From the NCBI GenBank assembly GCA_016936455.1, contig JAFGXV010000048.1, positions 1 to 57,042 on the forward strand: 57,042 bases of DNA, written 5' to 3'. Position numbers and translations under genes: made by a program. Shown here piece by piece: positions 17,411 through 27,587 of this stretch. The DNA comes from Desulfuromonadaceae bacterium (lineage in GTDB: Bacteria > Desulfobacterota > Desulfuromonadia > Desulfuromonadales > Desulfuromonadaceae). The notes beneath the pieces are model-generated. The model did not search any database. It had not been told where the DNA came from and saw nothing but the letters and a program-made list of their open reading frames with translations. Positions within the stretch are counted from its first letter, which is position 1; every line of letters starts with the position of its first letter.

Positions 17411-19745
17411 TGTTTTTGCTCCTGGCATCAGCTTCTCGTTCTTTGGTCCGTTCCTTGTAGGCAGGCTCCGGATAATCAATACGCTGATGAAAAATGCCGG
17501 ACAGAATCCGGTTAAAACTCTTGGCAATCTCGTGCAGATCTTTCAGGGTCAGTTCGCACTCATCAAGCTGGCCATCAATAAAAATGTTGTTGATGATTTT
17601 CTGCACCATGCCCTGAATGCGCGCCGATGTTGGATCGGACAGGGTGCGTCCGGCGGCCTCGACGGCGTCCGCCAGCATGATCAGAGCGGCTTCCCGCGTC
17701 TGGGGTTTGGGTCCCGGATAGCGGTAATCCTGCTCGTTGACCTGCCCATCCTTCTCGCGTTGCTGGGCCTTGTCATAAAAGAACTTGATCAGCGACGTGC
17801 CATGGTGCTGACGGATGATGTCAATCAGTTCCTGTCCCAGCTTGTTCTCCCGCGCCAGTTCAACGCCATCCTTGAGATGCGAGATCAGAATCAGTGCACT
17901 CATGGACGGTGCCAGCTTGTCGTGACGATTTTCCTGATTGCGGATATTCTCGGCGAAATAGAGGGGTTTGCGGATCTTGCCGATGTCGTGGTAATAGGCG
18001 GCGACACGCGCCAGCAACGGATTGGCGCCAATGGCCTCAGCGGCATTTTCCACCAGATTGCCGACAATGATCGAATGATGATAGGTCCCCGGCGCCTGAA
18101 TCATCAGCTCACGCAGAATCGGGGTGTTCATGTTGGCCAGTTCCATCAACCGGAAATCCGTGGTGTATTTGAACAACGATTCCATCAGGGGAATCGTACC
18201 ATTAACAATCACCGCACACAGAAAACCGCCGATGAAACCGAATCCGAGCCGATAGAGCAACTGGACATCAAACGCATGGCCAGCGACCATGTGAATCGCA
18301 ACCACCATGCCCATATTCAGCAGCGACAGATACCAGCCGGCGCGATAGAGGTTGCTCCGCGCCTGGCTGTGACGCACCCAGTGCGCCGCCGTCAGACTGC
18401 CGCTCAACGCGTAAATGGCCATGAACAGGTTATCGCCGAACAGCAAACCGGTCATCAGGGCAAACAGGACGCTGAAGATAAAAGCCGTTTCCGAATTCAG
18501 CACGATGCGCACCAGCATGGCACCGGCAGCAAAGGGCAACGCATAGTAATAGCAGGGAGAATCAATATAGGGGAAGGAACTCTGCATCGCCGTTGACATG
18601 AAAATGCCCAGCTTGAGCAGCACGAACAGGACGGAGAACACCAGAACCAGAAACAGCTGATCGCGCATTTGCGGCCGGTATTTGCGGATATTGCCGCGGG
18701 CAAAGCGATGGACCGCATAAAACAGTAGCAGAATGGCAAGCACCAGACCGGCACCGGTGCGCATGCCTTTCGACAGATCGACGGATTCGCGCAGGGCTTT
18801 CAGTTTGCGGATCTGGTCCTCCGTAACCCGTTCCCCTTCGCGCACAATCATTTCACCCGGTTTAACCTGCAGCAGCACCGGCAACACCGCCTCGGCTGCA
18901 GTTCGCCGCCGGGCCTCGGTCTCACTCTGATTGTAGGTCAGATTTGGATGAAGCACCTTCTGCAGCAGCCCCAGCAACTGGGAATAATCGCCCTGTAACG
19001 CCTTGCGCATTTCCACGCGGGTACGCATCTCTGCCAGAATTTCATTAATGCCCAGCACATCATCGATCTGCTCAACATTGGCTTCTTCACGGGTCGCCAG
19101 ATCGCGCACGGTCATGGCGCCGCGCCACTGGCTGCGGAACAGCTCCAGACTGCCGACGATGCGTCGCTTCAGTGTTTTCTGAACCGCCGCAGAAAAAGCC
19201 CCGACAAAAGCCTCATCCAGCGCCAGTCGGTGAAGAGCGTCAGTCTGTTTATCGTCCAGTTCGGTCCCAAGCAAACTGTTCAGGTTGACCTCGCTCACCG
19301 CGTCGACAGGGCCAAGCGGAACCGTACCTTCGCTGGGCACAGAACCCTCGAGTACCGCCTTCGATTTTGCCTCCTTCTCTGCCGCAGCCAGCTGCTGACG
19401 CAACTCTTCCTGTTTGTGCTGTTGACGCAGAGCCTGGAATGCATTTACCAGATTATGGGCGACTTCACTGCTCGGACGAGCATCGTAATCATACACCGCC
19501 AGAACAGCGGCCGCGGCATCCTGACGCTTTTTCTCCGTCAGGGCCGGTTCAGGCACCAGAAAACCACGCGGCGACTTGACGTCACGCGAGGCGATATCGC
19601 CAGGACGGTAGTAGTCCGGGACAAAGCCCCCCTTCGGAACCACGACGAACGCCAGAACCAGTGCCAAAGTCAGCAGCAGAAGATGGCGCTGCATGCGGGT
19701 TCTGGCTGAAACCGTCTGCTGCTTTTTCAAATTTTTTCCTGTCAT
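17310..19745 (-). CDS. pgpH: PgpH-type 7TM-HD phosphohydrolase (c-di-AMP phosphodiesterase family)
   Basis: The 811-residue membrane protein has one N-terminal helix (about residues 20-40), an extracytoplasmic 7TMR-HDED domain (about 45-320) and a bundle of seven membrane helices (about 325-540). A cytoplasmic HD domain follows with the metal ligands in YHHSIIVGNLVE and AAYYHDIGKI (about 555-600). In Listeria PgpH this architecture hydrolyses cyclic di-AMP; the same substrate here is inference. The low-complexity charged tail beyond FHQRIDYPEP is where the ybeY overlap falls. It overlaps phoH by 4 nt (ATGA) and is co-transcribed with it. Confidence 0.92.
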   Translation of the reverse strand: MTGKNLKKQQTVSARTRMQRHLLLLTLALVLAFVVVPKGGFVPDYYRPGDIASRDVKSPRGFLVPEPALTEKKRQDAAAAVLAVYDYDARPSSEVAHNLVNAFQALRQQHKQEELRQQLAAAEKEAKSKAVLEGSVPSEGTVPLGPVDAVSEVNLNSLLGTELDDKQTDALHRLALDEAFVGAFSAAVQKTLKRRIVGSLELFRSQWRGAMTVRDLATREEANVEQIDDVLGINEILAEMRTRVEMRKALQGDYSQLLGLLQKVLHPNLTYNQSETEARRRTAAEAVLPVLLQVKPGEMIVREGERVTEDQIRKLKALRESVDLSKGMRTGAGLVLAILLLFYAVHRFARGNIRKYRPQMRDQLFLVLVFSVLFVLLKLGIFMSTAMQSSFPYIDSPCYYYALPFAAGAMLVRIVLNSETAFIFSVLFALMTGLLFGDNLFMAIYALSGSLTAAHWVRHSQARSNLYRAGWYLSLLNMGMVVAIHMVAGHAFDVQLLYRLGFGFIGGFLCAVIVNGTIPLMESLFKYTTDFRLMELANMNTPILRELMIQAPGTYHHSIIVGNLVENAAEAIGANPLLARVAAYYHDIGKIRKPLYFAENIRNQENRHDKLAPSMSALILISHLKDGVELARENKLGQELIDIIRQHHGTSLIKFFYDKAQQREKDGQVNEQDYRYPGPKPQTREAALIMLADAVEAAGRTLSDPTSARIQGMVQKIINNIFIDGQLDECELTLKDLHEIAKSFNRILSGIFHQRIDYPEPAYKERTKEREADARSKNSEDLHRESADQPRDSAGTAAPSGTDDLKRLGMS

Positions 19746-20710
19746 GCTCCCTGATCCAGACTTGCGTACGCCTGAACAATCCGTTGAACGATCGGATGGC
19801 GCACCACGTCAATATCGGTAAAACGATTAACGGCAATTCCTTCAACTTTTTCAAGCAGACCGACTGCCTGCAATAAACCGGAACGCCGCCCTGCGGGCAG
19901 ATCGATCTGGGTGGTATCCCCGGTGATCACCGCTTTGCTGCCAAATCCCAGGCGGGTGAGGAACATCTTCATCTGCTGGGTTGTTGTATTCTGGGCTTCA
20001 TCCAGAATAATGAACGCATCATTAAGAGTTCGACCACGCATGAAAGCCAGGGGCGCGACCTCCACGATACCCTCATCGATCAGTTCCTGCCCCTTGCGAA
20101 AATCGACCATATCAAACAGGGCATCGTAGAGCGGCTGGAGGTAAGGATTGACCTTTTCCGCGATATCTCCGGGCAAAAAACCGAGTTTCTCCCCTGCTTC
20201 AACCGCCGGGCGTACCAGCAGAATCCGCCGGACCTGCTTCTGCTGCCAGGCGGCCACAGCCAGAGCCATGGCGAGGTAGGTTTTCCCCGTTCCCGCCGGC
20301 CCGATGCCAAACACCACGTCGTAATGACGAATCGCGTCGATGTAGCGCTTCTGGGCCAGGGTTTTGGGTGCAATCATCTTGTTGCGCGCGGAGATGAGTA
20401 TGGTGTCAAAAAAGATATCGACCAGTTGTGCCGCGGCGTCCGTGCGCAAAATACTGACGGCATAGTCGATGTCGGGTGGGTAGAGGGGATAATTACGCTG
20501 CAACAGCGCGGTCAGCTGCTGCAAGACACGCTGACCTAGCTCGACCTGCAGGGGATCGCCCGTCAGGGTGACCGTGTAGCCACGGATTGCAATCTTGAGT
20601 TTCAGCAGGCCCTCAAGCTGTTTAAGATGACAGTTCTGCTGGCCAAACAGGGCATGCGCGACACGGGGATCTTCAACCGTATAGCTGCATCGGTGCGAGT
20701 CGTTTTTCAA
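19742..20710 (-). CDS. phoH: PhoH-family ATPase
   Basis: The 322-residue protein has a KH-like N-terminal part (about residues 20-110) and a PhoH ATPase core with Walker A GPAGTGKTYLA near residue 140 and Walker B FIILDEAQNTT near 235. The initiation codon is TTG at 20710, behind GAGGAC. In many bacteria phoH precedes ybeY and both act on RNA or ribosomes; here pgpH lies between them. The cellular substrate of the family is not settled. The gene is divergent from eno. Confidence 0.93.
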   Translation of the reverse strand: MKNDSHRCSYTVEDPRVAHALFGQQNCHLKQLEGLLKLKIAIRGYTVTLTGDPLQVELGQRVLQQLTALLQRNYPLYPPDIDYAVSILRTDAAAQLVDIFFDTILISARNKMIAPKTLAQKRYIDAIRHYDVVFGIGPAGTGKTYLAMALAVAAWQQKQVRRILLVRPAVEAGEKLGFLPGDIAEKVNPYLQPLYDALFDMVDFRKGQELIDEGIVEVAPLAFMRGRTLNDAFIILDEAQNTTTQQMKMFLTRLGFGSKAVITGDTTQIDLPAGRRSGLLQAVGLLEKVEGIAVNRFTDIDVVRHPIVQRIVQAYASLDQGA

Positions 20711-20740
20711 TCAGTCCTCGTACTTATGGTTGACCGCTGA

Positions 20741-22255
<1,515 letters not shown>

Positions 22256-22278
22256 AATTCTGAACCCCGCTCAAATCA

Positions 22279-22322
22279 GTAACAGCGAAGCCCCTGCCAT
22301 CTGTCAGGGGCTTCGCTGTTAC
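22279..22322 (+). terminator. Long perfect hairpin after eno
   Basis: The 18-nt arms starting GTAACAGCGAAG and ending CTTCGCTGTTAC pair perfectly around an 8-nt loop, 24 nt after the eno stop. No U-tract follows. It may terminate with help from Rho or protect the eno mRNA 3' end. The stem itself is beyond doubt; the terminator role is inferred. Confidence 0.65.
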
Positions 22323-22378
22323 CGACGATGGCCGCAACACCAATCCGCGTTTTTTCCGCTCCCTGCGAAAAGAAAAAC

Positions 22379-22416
22379 TGTCAACAGTTGACAACGCCGC
22401 GTTTAAGCGCAAAATT
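22379..22416 (+). promoter_or_regulatory. Candidate cheV promoter with overlapping palindrome
   Basis: TGTCAA-CAG-TTGACA at 22379-22393 is an inverted repeat with perfect 6-nt arms. Its right arm is a consensus -35 (TTGACA, 22388-22393). A weak -10, AAAATT, lies 17 nt downstream at 22411-22416. The palindrome over the -35 looks like an operator. No other features are visible in the 22323-22544 gap. Confidence 0.4.
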
Positions 22417-22544
22417 AGAGGTCAGTTATTCACACCGTCCGCCGGATGAAAAATATCTGCGGCCCACAGCTTTGGCATGCGGGCTCAAAACGTTCATCCC
22501 CCAAGGTTCTCGTCACGTGACCGTCACAAACAGGAGATTTCGGA

Positions 22545-23462
22545 ATGACCAACGACGCCACCCTGCAGGAAGTCCTGACCCGAACCTCGCTCTCCAGTTC
22601 CAATCAAATGGAAATGCTCACGTTCCGCCTGACCGATCGTCAGCTGTACGGCATCAACGTCTTTAAAATCATTGAAATCATCGAATGCCCGGCCCGCCTG
22701 GACCGCATTCCCCATTCTCACCCGGCCATCCGAGGCGTGGTTAATTTCCGCGGCCAGGCGATCAGCGTCATTGACCTGTCGCAAGCCCTCGACATGACGC
22801 CTGTCAACTTTCAGCACGACATCGGCTACCTGGTCGTCTGTGAATACAACAACCAGCTCAACGCTTTTCTGGTGGCCTCACCAGAAATTCTGCTGACGCG
22901 AAGCTGGGAAGACATCAAGAAACCGGACGGATTCGATGCCCCAGCCCTGGTCGCCATTGCCTATGACGATCAGGGCGAAATGGTACTGCTGCTCGACATC
23001 GAAGGAATCCTGGCCGAAATTGTGGGCCTGCCAACCGTCATCGAAACCAGCCTGCTGGAAGAAGGAAAAAGGAGAGGTCAGGACAAACACGTCCTGCTGG
23101 TGGACGACTCGAGCTCCGCCTTGCTGATGATGAAAAACACCCTGACCGAACTGGGCATGAGCATCACCCAGTTTGACTCCGCAGTCAAAGCACTGGAGGC
23201 CATGACCGACCCGGAAACCCGCAGCGATCTGCTGCCGGTAAACCTCATCATTTCCGACATCGAAATGCCGGGCATGGATGGTTTTACCTTTACCCGCTCC
23301 ATCCGTTCCATCGCGGAGATGAGCGCTCTGCCCATCATTCTGCACAGTTCCATGAGCAACCCGACCAACGAGCTGAAGGCCCGCGAGGCTGGTGCCACCG
23401 CCTTCATTGCCAAATTCGACCCGAATGTGCTGGTGAAACAGGTGCTGCAGTCAATCGCCTGA
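22545..23462 (+). CDS. cheV: Chemotaxis coupling protein CheV (CheW domain plus receiver)
   Basis: CheV links chemoreceptors to CheA and can be phosphorylated. The 305-residue protein has an N-terminal CheW domain (about residues 20-165; GINVFKIIEI, RGVVNFRG and VIDL are typical). A C-terminal response-regulator receiver (about 182-305) has acidic residues Asp187-Asp188, phosphoacceptor Asp238 (IISDIEMPGMDG), Ser268/Ser269 and Lys290. AGGAG precedes the ATG. No other chemotaxis gene lies in the window, so it is an orphan, as is common for cheV. Confidence 0.95.
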   Translation: MTNDATLQEVLTRTSLSSSNQMEMLTFRLTDRQLYGINVFKIIEIIECPARLDRIPHSHPAIRGVVNFRGQAISVIDLSQALDMTPVNFQHDIGYLVVCEYNNQLNAFLVASPEILLTRSWEDIKKPDGFDAPALVAIAYDDQGEMVLLLDIEGILAEIVGLPTVIETSLLEEGKRRGQDKHVLLVDDSSSALLMMKNTLTELGMSITQFDSAVKALEAMTDPETRSDLLPVNLIISDIEMPGMDGFTFTRSIRSIAEMSALPIILHSSMSNPTNELKAREAGATAFIAKFDPNVLVKQVLQSIA

Positions 23463-23486
23463 CTCACTCCCTGCTTTCGGGGTGAG
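23463..23486. terminator. Possible hairpin between cheV and galE
   Basis: CTCACTCC (23463-23470) pairs with GGGGTGAG (23479-23486), with one T-G wobble, in the 61-nt convergent gap. No T-run follows on either strand. It could contribute to termination of both genes. Confidence 0.35.
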
Positions 23487-23523
23487 AGAACGGCCTGAAC
23501 AACCGGATACAAATCCCGTTCAG

Positions 23524-24546
23524 CTACTCGCCGCAGCCGTCTTCGTAACCATTGGGATTCGCCGATTGCCAACGCCAGGCGTCGGCACACATCCGGTTCA
23601 GATCATATTCGGCGCGCCAGCGCAGCACCTTTTCGGCATAGTGGGTATCGGCATAGCAGATGGCAATATCGCCCGGTCGGCGTGCGACGATCTGATAAGG
23701 CACCTGACAGCCGCTGGCCGCTTCAAACGCCCTGACCACCTCAAGAACGGAATAACCGTGGCCAGTGCCAAGATTGACCGTTAACAGCTGATGCTCCGAT
23801 AATGCATTCAGCGCACAGATATGGCCGCGGGCCAGGTCCACCACGTGAATATAATCTCGGACACCGGTCCCATCAACGGTCGGGTAGTCGCCACCAAAGA
23901 CCCGGAGACAATCGCGCTTGCCTACCGCGACCTGGGCCACAAATGGAAGTAAATTGTTGGGGATGCCACGCGGATCCTCACCGATACAGCCCGAACAGTG
24001 CGCCCCGACAGGATTGAAATAGCGCAGCAGCGCGACATGCCATTGATCATCCGACAGGGTAATATCCTCCAGCATCTGCTCAATAATCAGCTTGCTCCGT
24101 CCGTATGGATTCGTCGCACCAACGGGAGAATCTTCGCGGATAGGAACCGTCTCCGGTTGCCCATAAACCGTGGCCGAGGAACTGAAAACCAGGTTTTTAC
24201 AGTTGTGCGCTGCCATGGCCTGACACAGAGTCAGAGTACCACGGACATTGTTATCGTAGTAGGCTATCGGCTGTTCGACCGACTCCCCCACGGCCTTCAG
24301 CCCGGCAAAGTGAATAACGGCGTCGATGCGGTGGCGCTGAAAAACCGCATCAAGTGCACTGCGGTCACGGATGTCTGCGCCATAGAAAGACATCGCTACA
24401 CCCGTCAATTTCTCCACGCGCTGTACGGACTGTTTCGATGCGTTACTCAGATTGTCGTAACAGATGACCTGATGGCCGGCTTGCAGCAGTTCCAGACAGG
24501 TATGGGAACCGATATACCCTGCCCCGCCGGTAACGAGGATGTTCAT
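23524..24546 (-). CDS. galE: UDP-glucose 4-epimerase GalE
   Basis: GalE interconverts UDP-glucose and UDP-galactose. The 340-residue SDR enzyme has the NAD motif TGGAGYIGSH at residue 6 and the FAGLKAVGES segment. The catalytic YxxxK is present as TNPYGRSK, and the GTGVRDYIHVVDLA motif follows. The length matches the family (338 in E. coli). It ends a three-gene minus-strand set with a sugar nucleotidyltransferase (20-nt gap) and manC, which together provide precursors for LPS or exopolysaccharide. Confidence 0.96.
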   Translation of the reverse strand: MNILVTGGAGYIGSHTCLELLQAGHQVICYDNLSNASKQSVQRVEKLTGVAMSFYGADIRDRSALDAVFQRHRIDAVIHFAGLKAVGESVEQPIAYYDNNVRGTLTLCQAMAAHNCKNLVFSSSATVYGQPETVPIREDSPVGATNPYGRSKLIIEQMLEDITLSDDQWHVALLRYFNPVGAHCSGCIGEDPRGIPNNLLPFVAQVAVGKRDCLRVFGGDYPTVDGTGVRDYIHVVDLARGHICALNALSEHQLLTVNLGTGHGYSVLEVVRAFEAASGCQVPYQIVARRPGDIAICYADTHYAEKVLRWRAEYDLNRMCADAWRWQSANPNGYEDGCGE

Positions 24547-24566
24547 AGCTGTTCTCCGAATAATGG

Positions 24567-25562
24567 CTAGGATTCGAACTGCAGATGCGAATGATCACCG
24601 ACATTCATCCGCCGCGCTGACCCATGGACAACCACTGAATCTCCCAGAATCGAGGAGGACAGAACAACCTGCCGGATGCTGCTGCTGGTATTGATAATAC
24701 TGTCAGCAATCACACAACCTTCAATGGCACTGTTTTCGGCAATGGACACATTCGGTCCAATGACGCTGTTGCGCACCACCACCCCTTTGGCGATATGCAC
24801 AGGCGCAATGAGCACGGAATTCTCGAGCTGACCATCGTTGTGATGCCGGCCGCGCAACAGATAACGGTTGGTTTCAAGCAGCGTTTCGGGCTTGCCGCAA
24901 TCAAGCCAGGCGTCAATCTCCGGAGCCAGCAGTCGCTGGCCATCCCGAATCATGCGCATGAAAACGGCAGGTAGATAGTACTCACCTTTTACTGTTTCTT
25001 TTTCAGCAATACACTGCCGCAGATACCCCATGAACCGGTCGCCATCCTTGAGGTAGTACAGTCCGACCTGGGCCAAACGCGAAACCGGGGTATCGGGCTT
25101 TTCCACCATTTCAATGATGGCACCATCGCGCACGACGTTCACACCAAAGCGCTGGTAATCCTCGACTTCCTTGGAATAAATCAGCCCATCGGCATCCTGA
25201 CACAAACGCGGAACCTGGGTCAGGTCGGCAACAAAAATGGTGTCGTTGAAGACCACCAGCAGGTCATCGCCCGGCACGATATGAGGTTGCGCCAGAAAAA
25301 CGGCATGGGCCGGCCCCAATCTCTCCTGCTGCACCACATAATGACAGGTCAGATCAGGAAAGTGATGTTCCATAAACTCGCGGATCTGGATGCCATTTTC
25401 GTCGATAATGAAAATATATTCGTGCTCCCCGAGCTGCAGCAACCGGGAAACAATGTGTTCCAGAACCGTTTTTCCGGCAACCCGAACCAACGACTTGGCT
25501 TTGGCATGGGTGTGGGGACGCAGTCGCGTTCCCTTGCCAGCGACCGGCAGAATAATTTTCAT
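24567..25562 (-). CDS. Sugar-1-phosphate nucleotidyltransferase with C-terminal beta-helix
   Basis: The 331-residue protein starts MKIILPVAGKGTRLRPHT, the NTP_transferase loop of RmlA/GalU-type enzymes. It also has FNDTIFVADL, a metal-binding DD at VPGDDLL and the VEKPD motif. After residue 240 it has hexapeptide-like turns (NSVLIAPVHIAKGVVVRNSVIGPNVSI) forming a short left-handed beta helix, as in archaeal-type glucose-1-phosphate thymidylyl/uridylyltransferases. The exact nucleotide and sugar cannot be read from the sequence; UDP- or dTDP-glucose synthesis is the best guess, given galE next to it. Confidence 0.85.
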   Translation of the reverse strand: MKIILPVAGKGTRLRPHTHAKAKSLVRVAGKTVLEHIVSRLLQLGEHEYIFIIDENGIQIREFMEHHFPDLTCHYVVQQERLGPAHAVFLAQPHIVPGDDLLVVFNDTIFVADLTQVPRLCQDADGLIYSKEVEDYQRFGVNVVRDGAIIEMVEKPDTPVSRLAQVGLYYLKDGDRFMGYLRQCIAEKETVKGEYYLPAVFMRMIRDGQRLLAPEIDAWLDCGKPETLLETNRYLLRGRHHNDGQLENSVLIAPVHIAKGVVVRNSVIGPNVSIAENSAIEGCVIADSIINTSSSIRQVVLSSSILGDSVVVHGSARRMNVGDHSHLQFES

Positions 25563-25592
25563 GTCATAACCTCCAACATCCGTAAAACCTGT

Positions 25593-27008
25593 TCAACGAC
25601 CGTAGCGATCCTCAAAACGAACGATGTCATCCTCTCCCAGATAAGCCCCGGATTGAACCTCAATCAGCTCAAGAGGAATCAGTCCGGGATTTTCCAGCCG
25701 ATGCGAGACCCCCAGAGGGATATAGGTCGATTCATTTTCACTGAGAATCAGGACTTCGTCGCCTTTGGTGATGCGCGCTGTCCCCCGGACGATAATCCAG
25801 TGCTCGGCACGATGATGATGCATCTGCAGTGACAGGCTGGCACCCGGTTTAACCGTGATCCGTTTCACCTGGAAACGCTCCTCCTGATCGATGGTCTGGT
25901 AACAGCCCCAGGGCCGTGCCACGCGACTGTGCAGATCCGTCTCCGAACGCTGCTGCTGACCGAGCTGATCAACAATGGCCTTGACATCCTGCACCCGCTC
26001 CTGCTTTGCCACCAGTACCGCATCGGCCGTCTCGACCACCACCAGATCGTCCACCCCCACGGCGGCGAGCAGTCGGCTGGAACTGTGGAGATAGCTGTTC
26101 TTCACATCGTGCAGCAGCACATCACCCTTGACGACGTTATTCTGCCCATCCTTGTCGCCAACCTCCCACAGCGCCGACCAGGATCCGACATCGTTCCAGC
26201 CCGCATCGAGAGGGATAACGACCGCTTCAGCGGTCTTCTCCATGACCGCATAGTCGATCGAGTCGCCCGGGCAGGACTCAAACGACCCGGCGTCGACGCG
26301 GACAAAATCCAGATCGCACTGAGCCCCCGCCATGGCGGCTCGGCAGGACGCAAGAATCGCCGGAGCGTGCTGCTGAAGCTGCTCCAGATACCGATCAGCC
26401 CTGAACAGGAACATGCCGCTGTTCCAGTAATACGCGCCTGAATCCACATATTGCTGCGCGGTTGAGATATCCGGCTTTTCAACAAAGGCTGCAACGGGAT
26501 AAATACCGCTCGCGCTGTCAACCGCAGTGGGGTCACGACGGATATAACCATAGCCGGTTTCAGCTCCGGTCGGCACCACGCCAAACGTGGCCAGTTTTCC
26601 CCGCTCAACCCAGGGCAGCAGATCCTGTACGGCCCGACGCATCACCGCAGGTCGCGCAATCACGTGGTCGGCGGGCAAAACCAGCAACACGGCCTCCGGA
26701 TCCGTTTCATGGGCATGAAGTGCAGACAGAGCCACAGCGGGTGCCGTGTTGCGCCCCACCGGCTCAAGCAGGATGGAGGGCGCTACAATGCCGATTTGGC
26801 GCAGCTGTTCCGCGACCATGAAGCGGTGGCTTTCGTTACACACAATGAGGGGAGCGGCGACATCTTCCAACCCCGTTAATCGGGAAACCGTCTGCTGCAA
26901 CAGGGTCAGATCGCCTGTCAGGGGGAGTAACTGCTTGGGATGCAAAGAGCGGGACAGGGGCCACAAACGTGTGCCGCTGCCGCCGGAAAGAATGACAGGA
27001 TAAAGCAT
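25593..27008 (-). CDS. manC: Mannose-1-phosphate guanylyltransferase / mannose-6-phosphate isomerase
   Basis: This 471-residue bifunctional type II enzyme makes GDP-mannose. The N-terminal guanylyltransferase begins MLYPVILSGGSGTRLWPLSR and has the FVEKPD active-site motif near residue 175. The C-terminal cupin (about 355-470) holds the isomerase metal site in LQMHHHRAEHWIIV. I chose ATG 27008 because GAGGT stands 7 nt before it; the frame extends upstream without homology. It is divergent from the ABM-domain gene across a 240-nt gap. A possible extended -10 (TG-C-TACAGT on the minus strand, hexamer 27082-27087) lies about 75 nt upstream. Confidence 0.94.
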   Translation of the reverse strand: MLYPVILSGGSGTRLWPLSRSLHPKQLLPLTGDLTLLQQTVSRLTGLEDVAAPLIVCNESHRFMVAEQLRQIGIVAPSILLEPVGRNTAPAVALSALHAHETDPEAVLLVLPADHVIARPAVMRRAVQDLLPWVERGKLATFGVVPTGAETGYGYIRRDPTAVDSASGIYPVAAFVEKPDISTAQQYVDSGAYYWNSGMFLFRADRYLEQLQQHAPAILASCRAAMAGAQCDLDFVRVDAGSFESCPGDSIDYAVMEKTAEAVVIPLDAGWNDVGSWSALWEVGDKDGQNNVVKGDVLLHDVKNSYLHSSSRLLAAVGVDDLVVVETADAVLVAKQERVQDVKAIVDQLGQQQRSETDLHSRVARPWGCYQTIDQEERFQVKRITVKPGASLSLQMHHHRAEHWIIVRGTARITKGDEVLILSENESTYIPLGVSHRLENPGLIPLELIEVQSGAYLGEDDIVRFEDRYGR

Positions 27009-27248
27009 GAAGATTACCTCATGACCAATAGAGAGGGGCAAACGAAGACATTGACAGTACAACGGTGAAATCTGGTTTCGCACTGTAGCACAAAACGACG
27101 ATCAATCATTAGCATCATTCAACACGAAGGGCAAACAACCAGAAATGATAAAATATCGCACAAAGCGAGAAAAACAGTTCAACCCCTCGCAATGTCCCTG
27201 CAAGCTGCTAGACTTGAACAGGAATCCCCCTCTACCAAGGAGAACGCC

Positions 27249-27536
27249 ATGGCGGTCAAAATTATTATTCTCAGACGCGTCACGCCGGAAAAAGAGCCTG
27301 AACTGCGCCCCCTGCTGCTGCAGATGCGCGCTCTGGCCCATGCCCAGAATGGTTATATTTCAGGAGAAACCCTGATCAACTATGATGACCCCAGCGAGCG
27401 GGTTGTCATCAGTTCCTGGAAAACCCTGGAGAACTGGAATGACTGGCTGAACAATCCACAGCGCATCGCCCTACAGGACCAGGTCGATCAGCTTCTGGGC
27501 AGCGAGACCCTCTACCAGATCTATTACAACGGCTAA
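27249..27536 (+). CDS. Small ABM-domain (antibiotic biosynthesis monooxygenase-like) protein
   Basis: The 95-residue protein (MAVKIIILRRVTPEKEPEL...) fits the ferredoxin-like ABM fold: a first strand, helix RPLLLQMRALAHAQ, then GYISGETLIN and the RVVISSWKTLENWNDWLNN pattern typical of the family. Such proteins are dimers that act as small monooxygenases, haem-degrading enzymes or simple ligand binders. No haem-ligand signature of IsdG stands out. AAGGAG precedes the chosen ATG. It lies 51 nt before mmdA on the same strand, so it may be co-transcribed. The function is unknown. Confidence 0.78.
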   Translation: MAVKIIILRRVTPEKEPELRPLLLQMRALAHAQNGYISGETLINYDDPSERVVISSWKTLENWNDWLNNPQRIALQDQVDQLLGSETLYQIYYNG

Positions 27537-27587
27537 CCAGGCGATCGAAAAATCGTTCTGAATCATTTTTTTGCCACGAGGACTGCA

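Noticed and set aside
27051-27056. TTGACA as a promoter for the ABM-domain gene
   Set aside because: No acceptable -10 hexamer lies 15-19 nt downstream, and the distance to the gene is nearly 200 nt.
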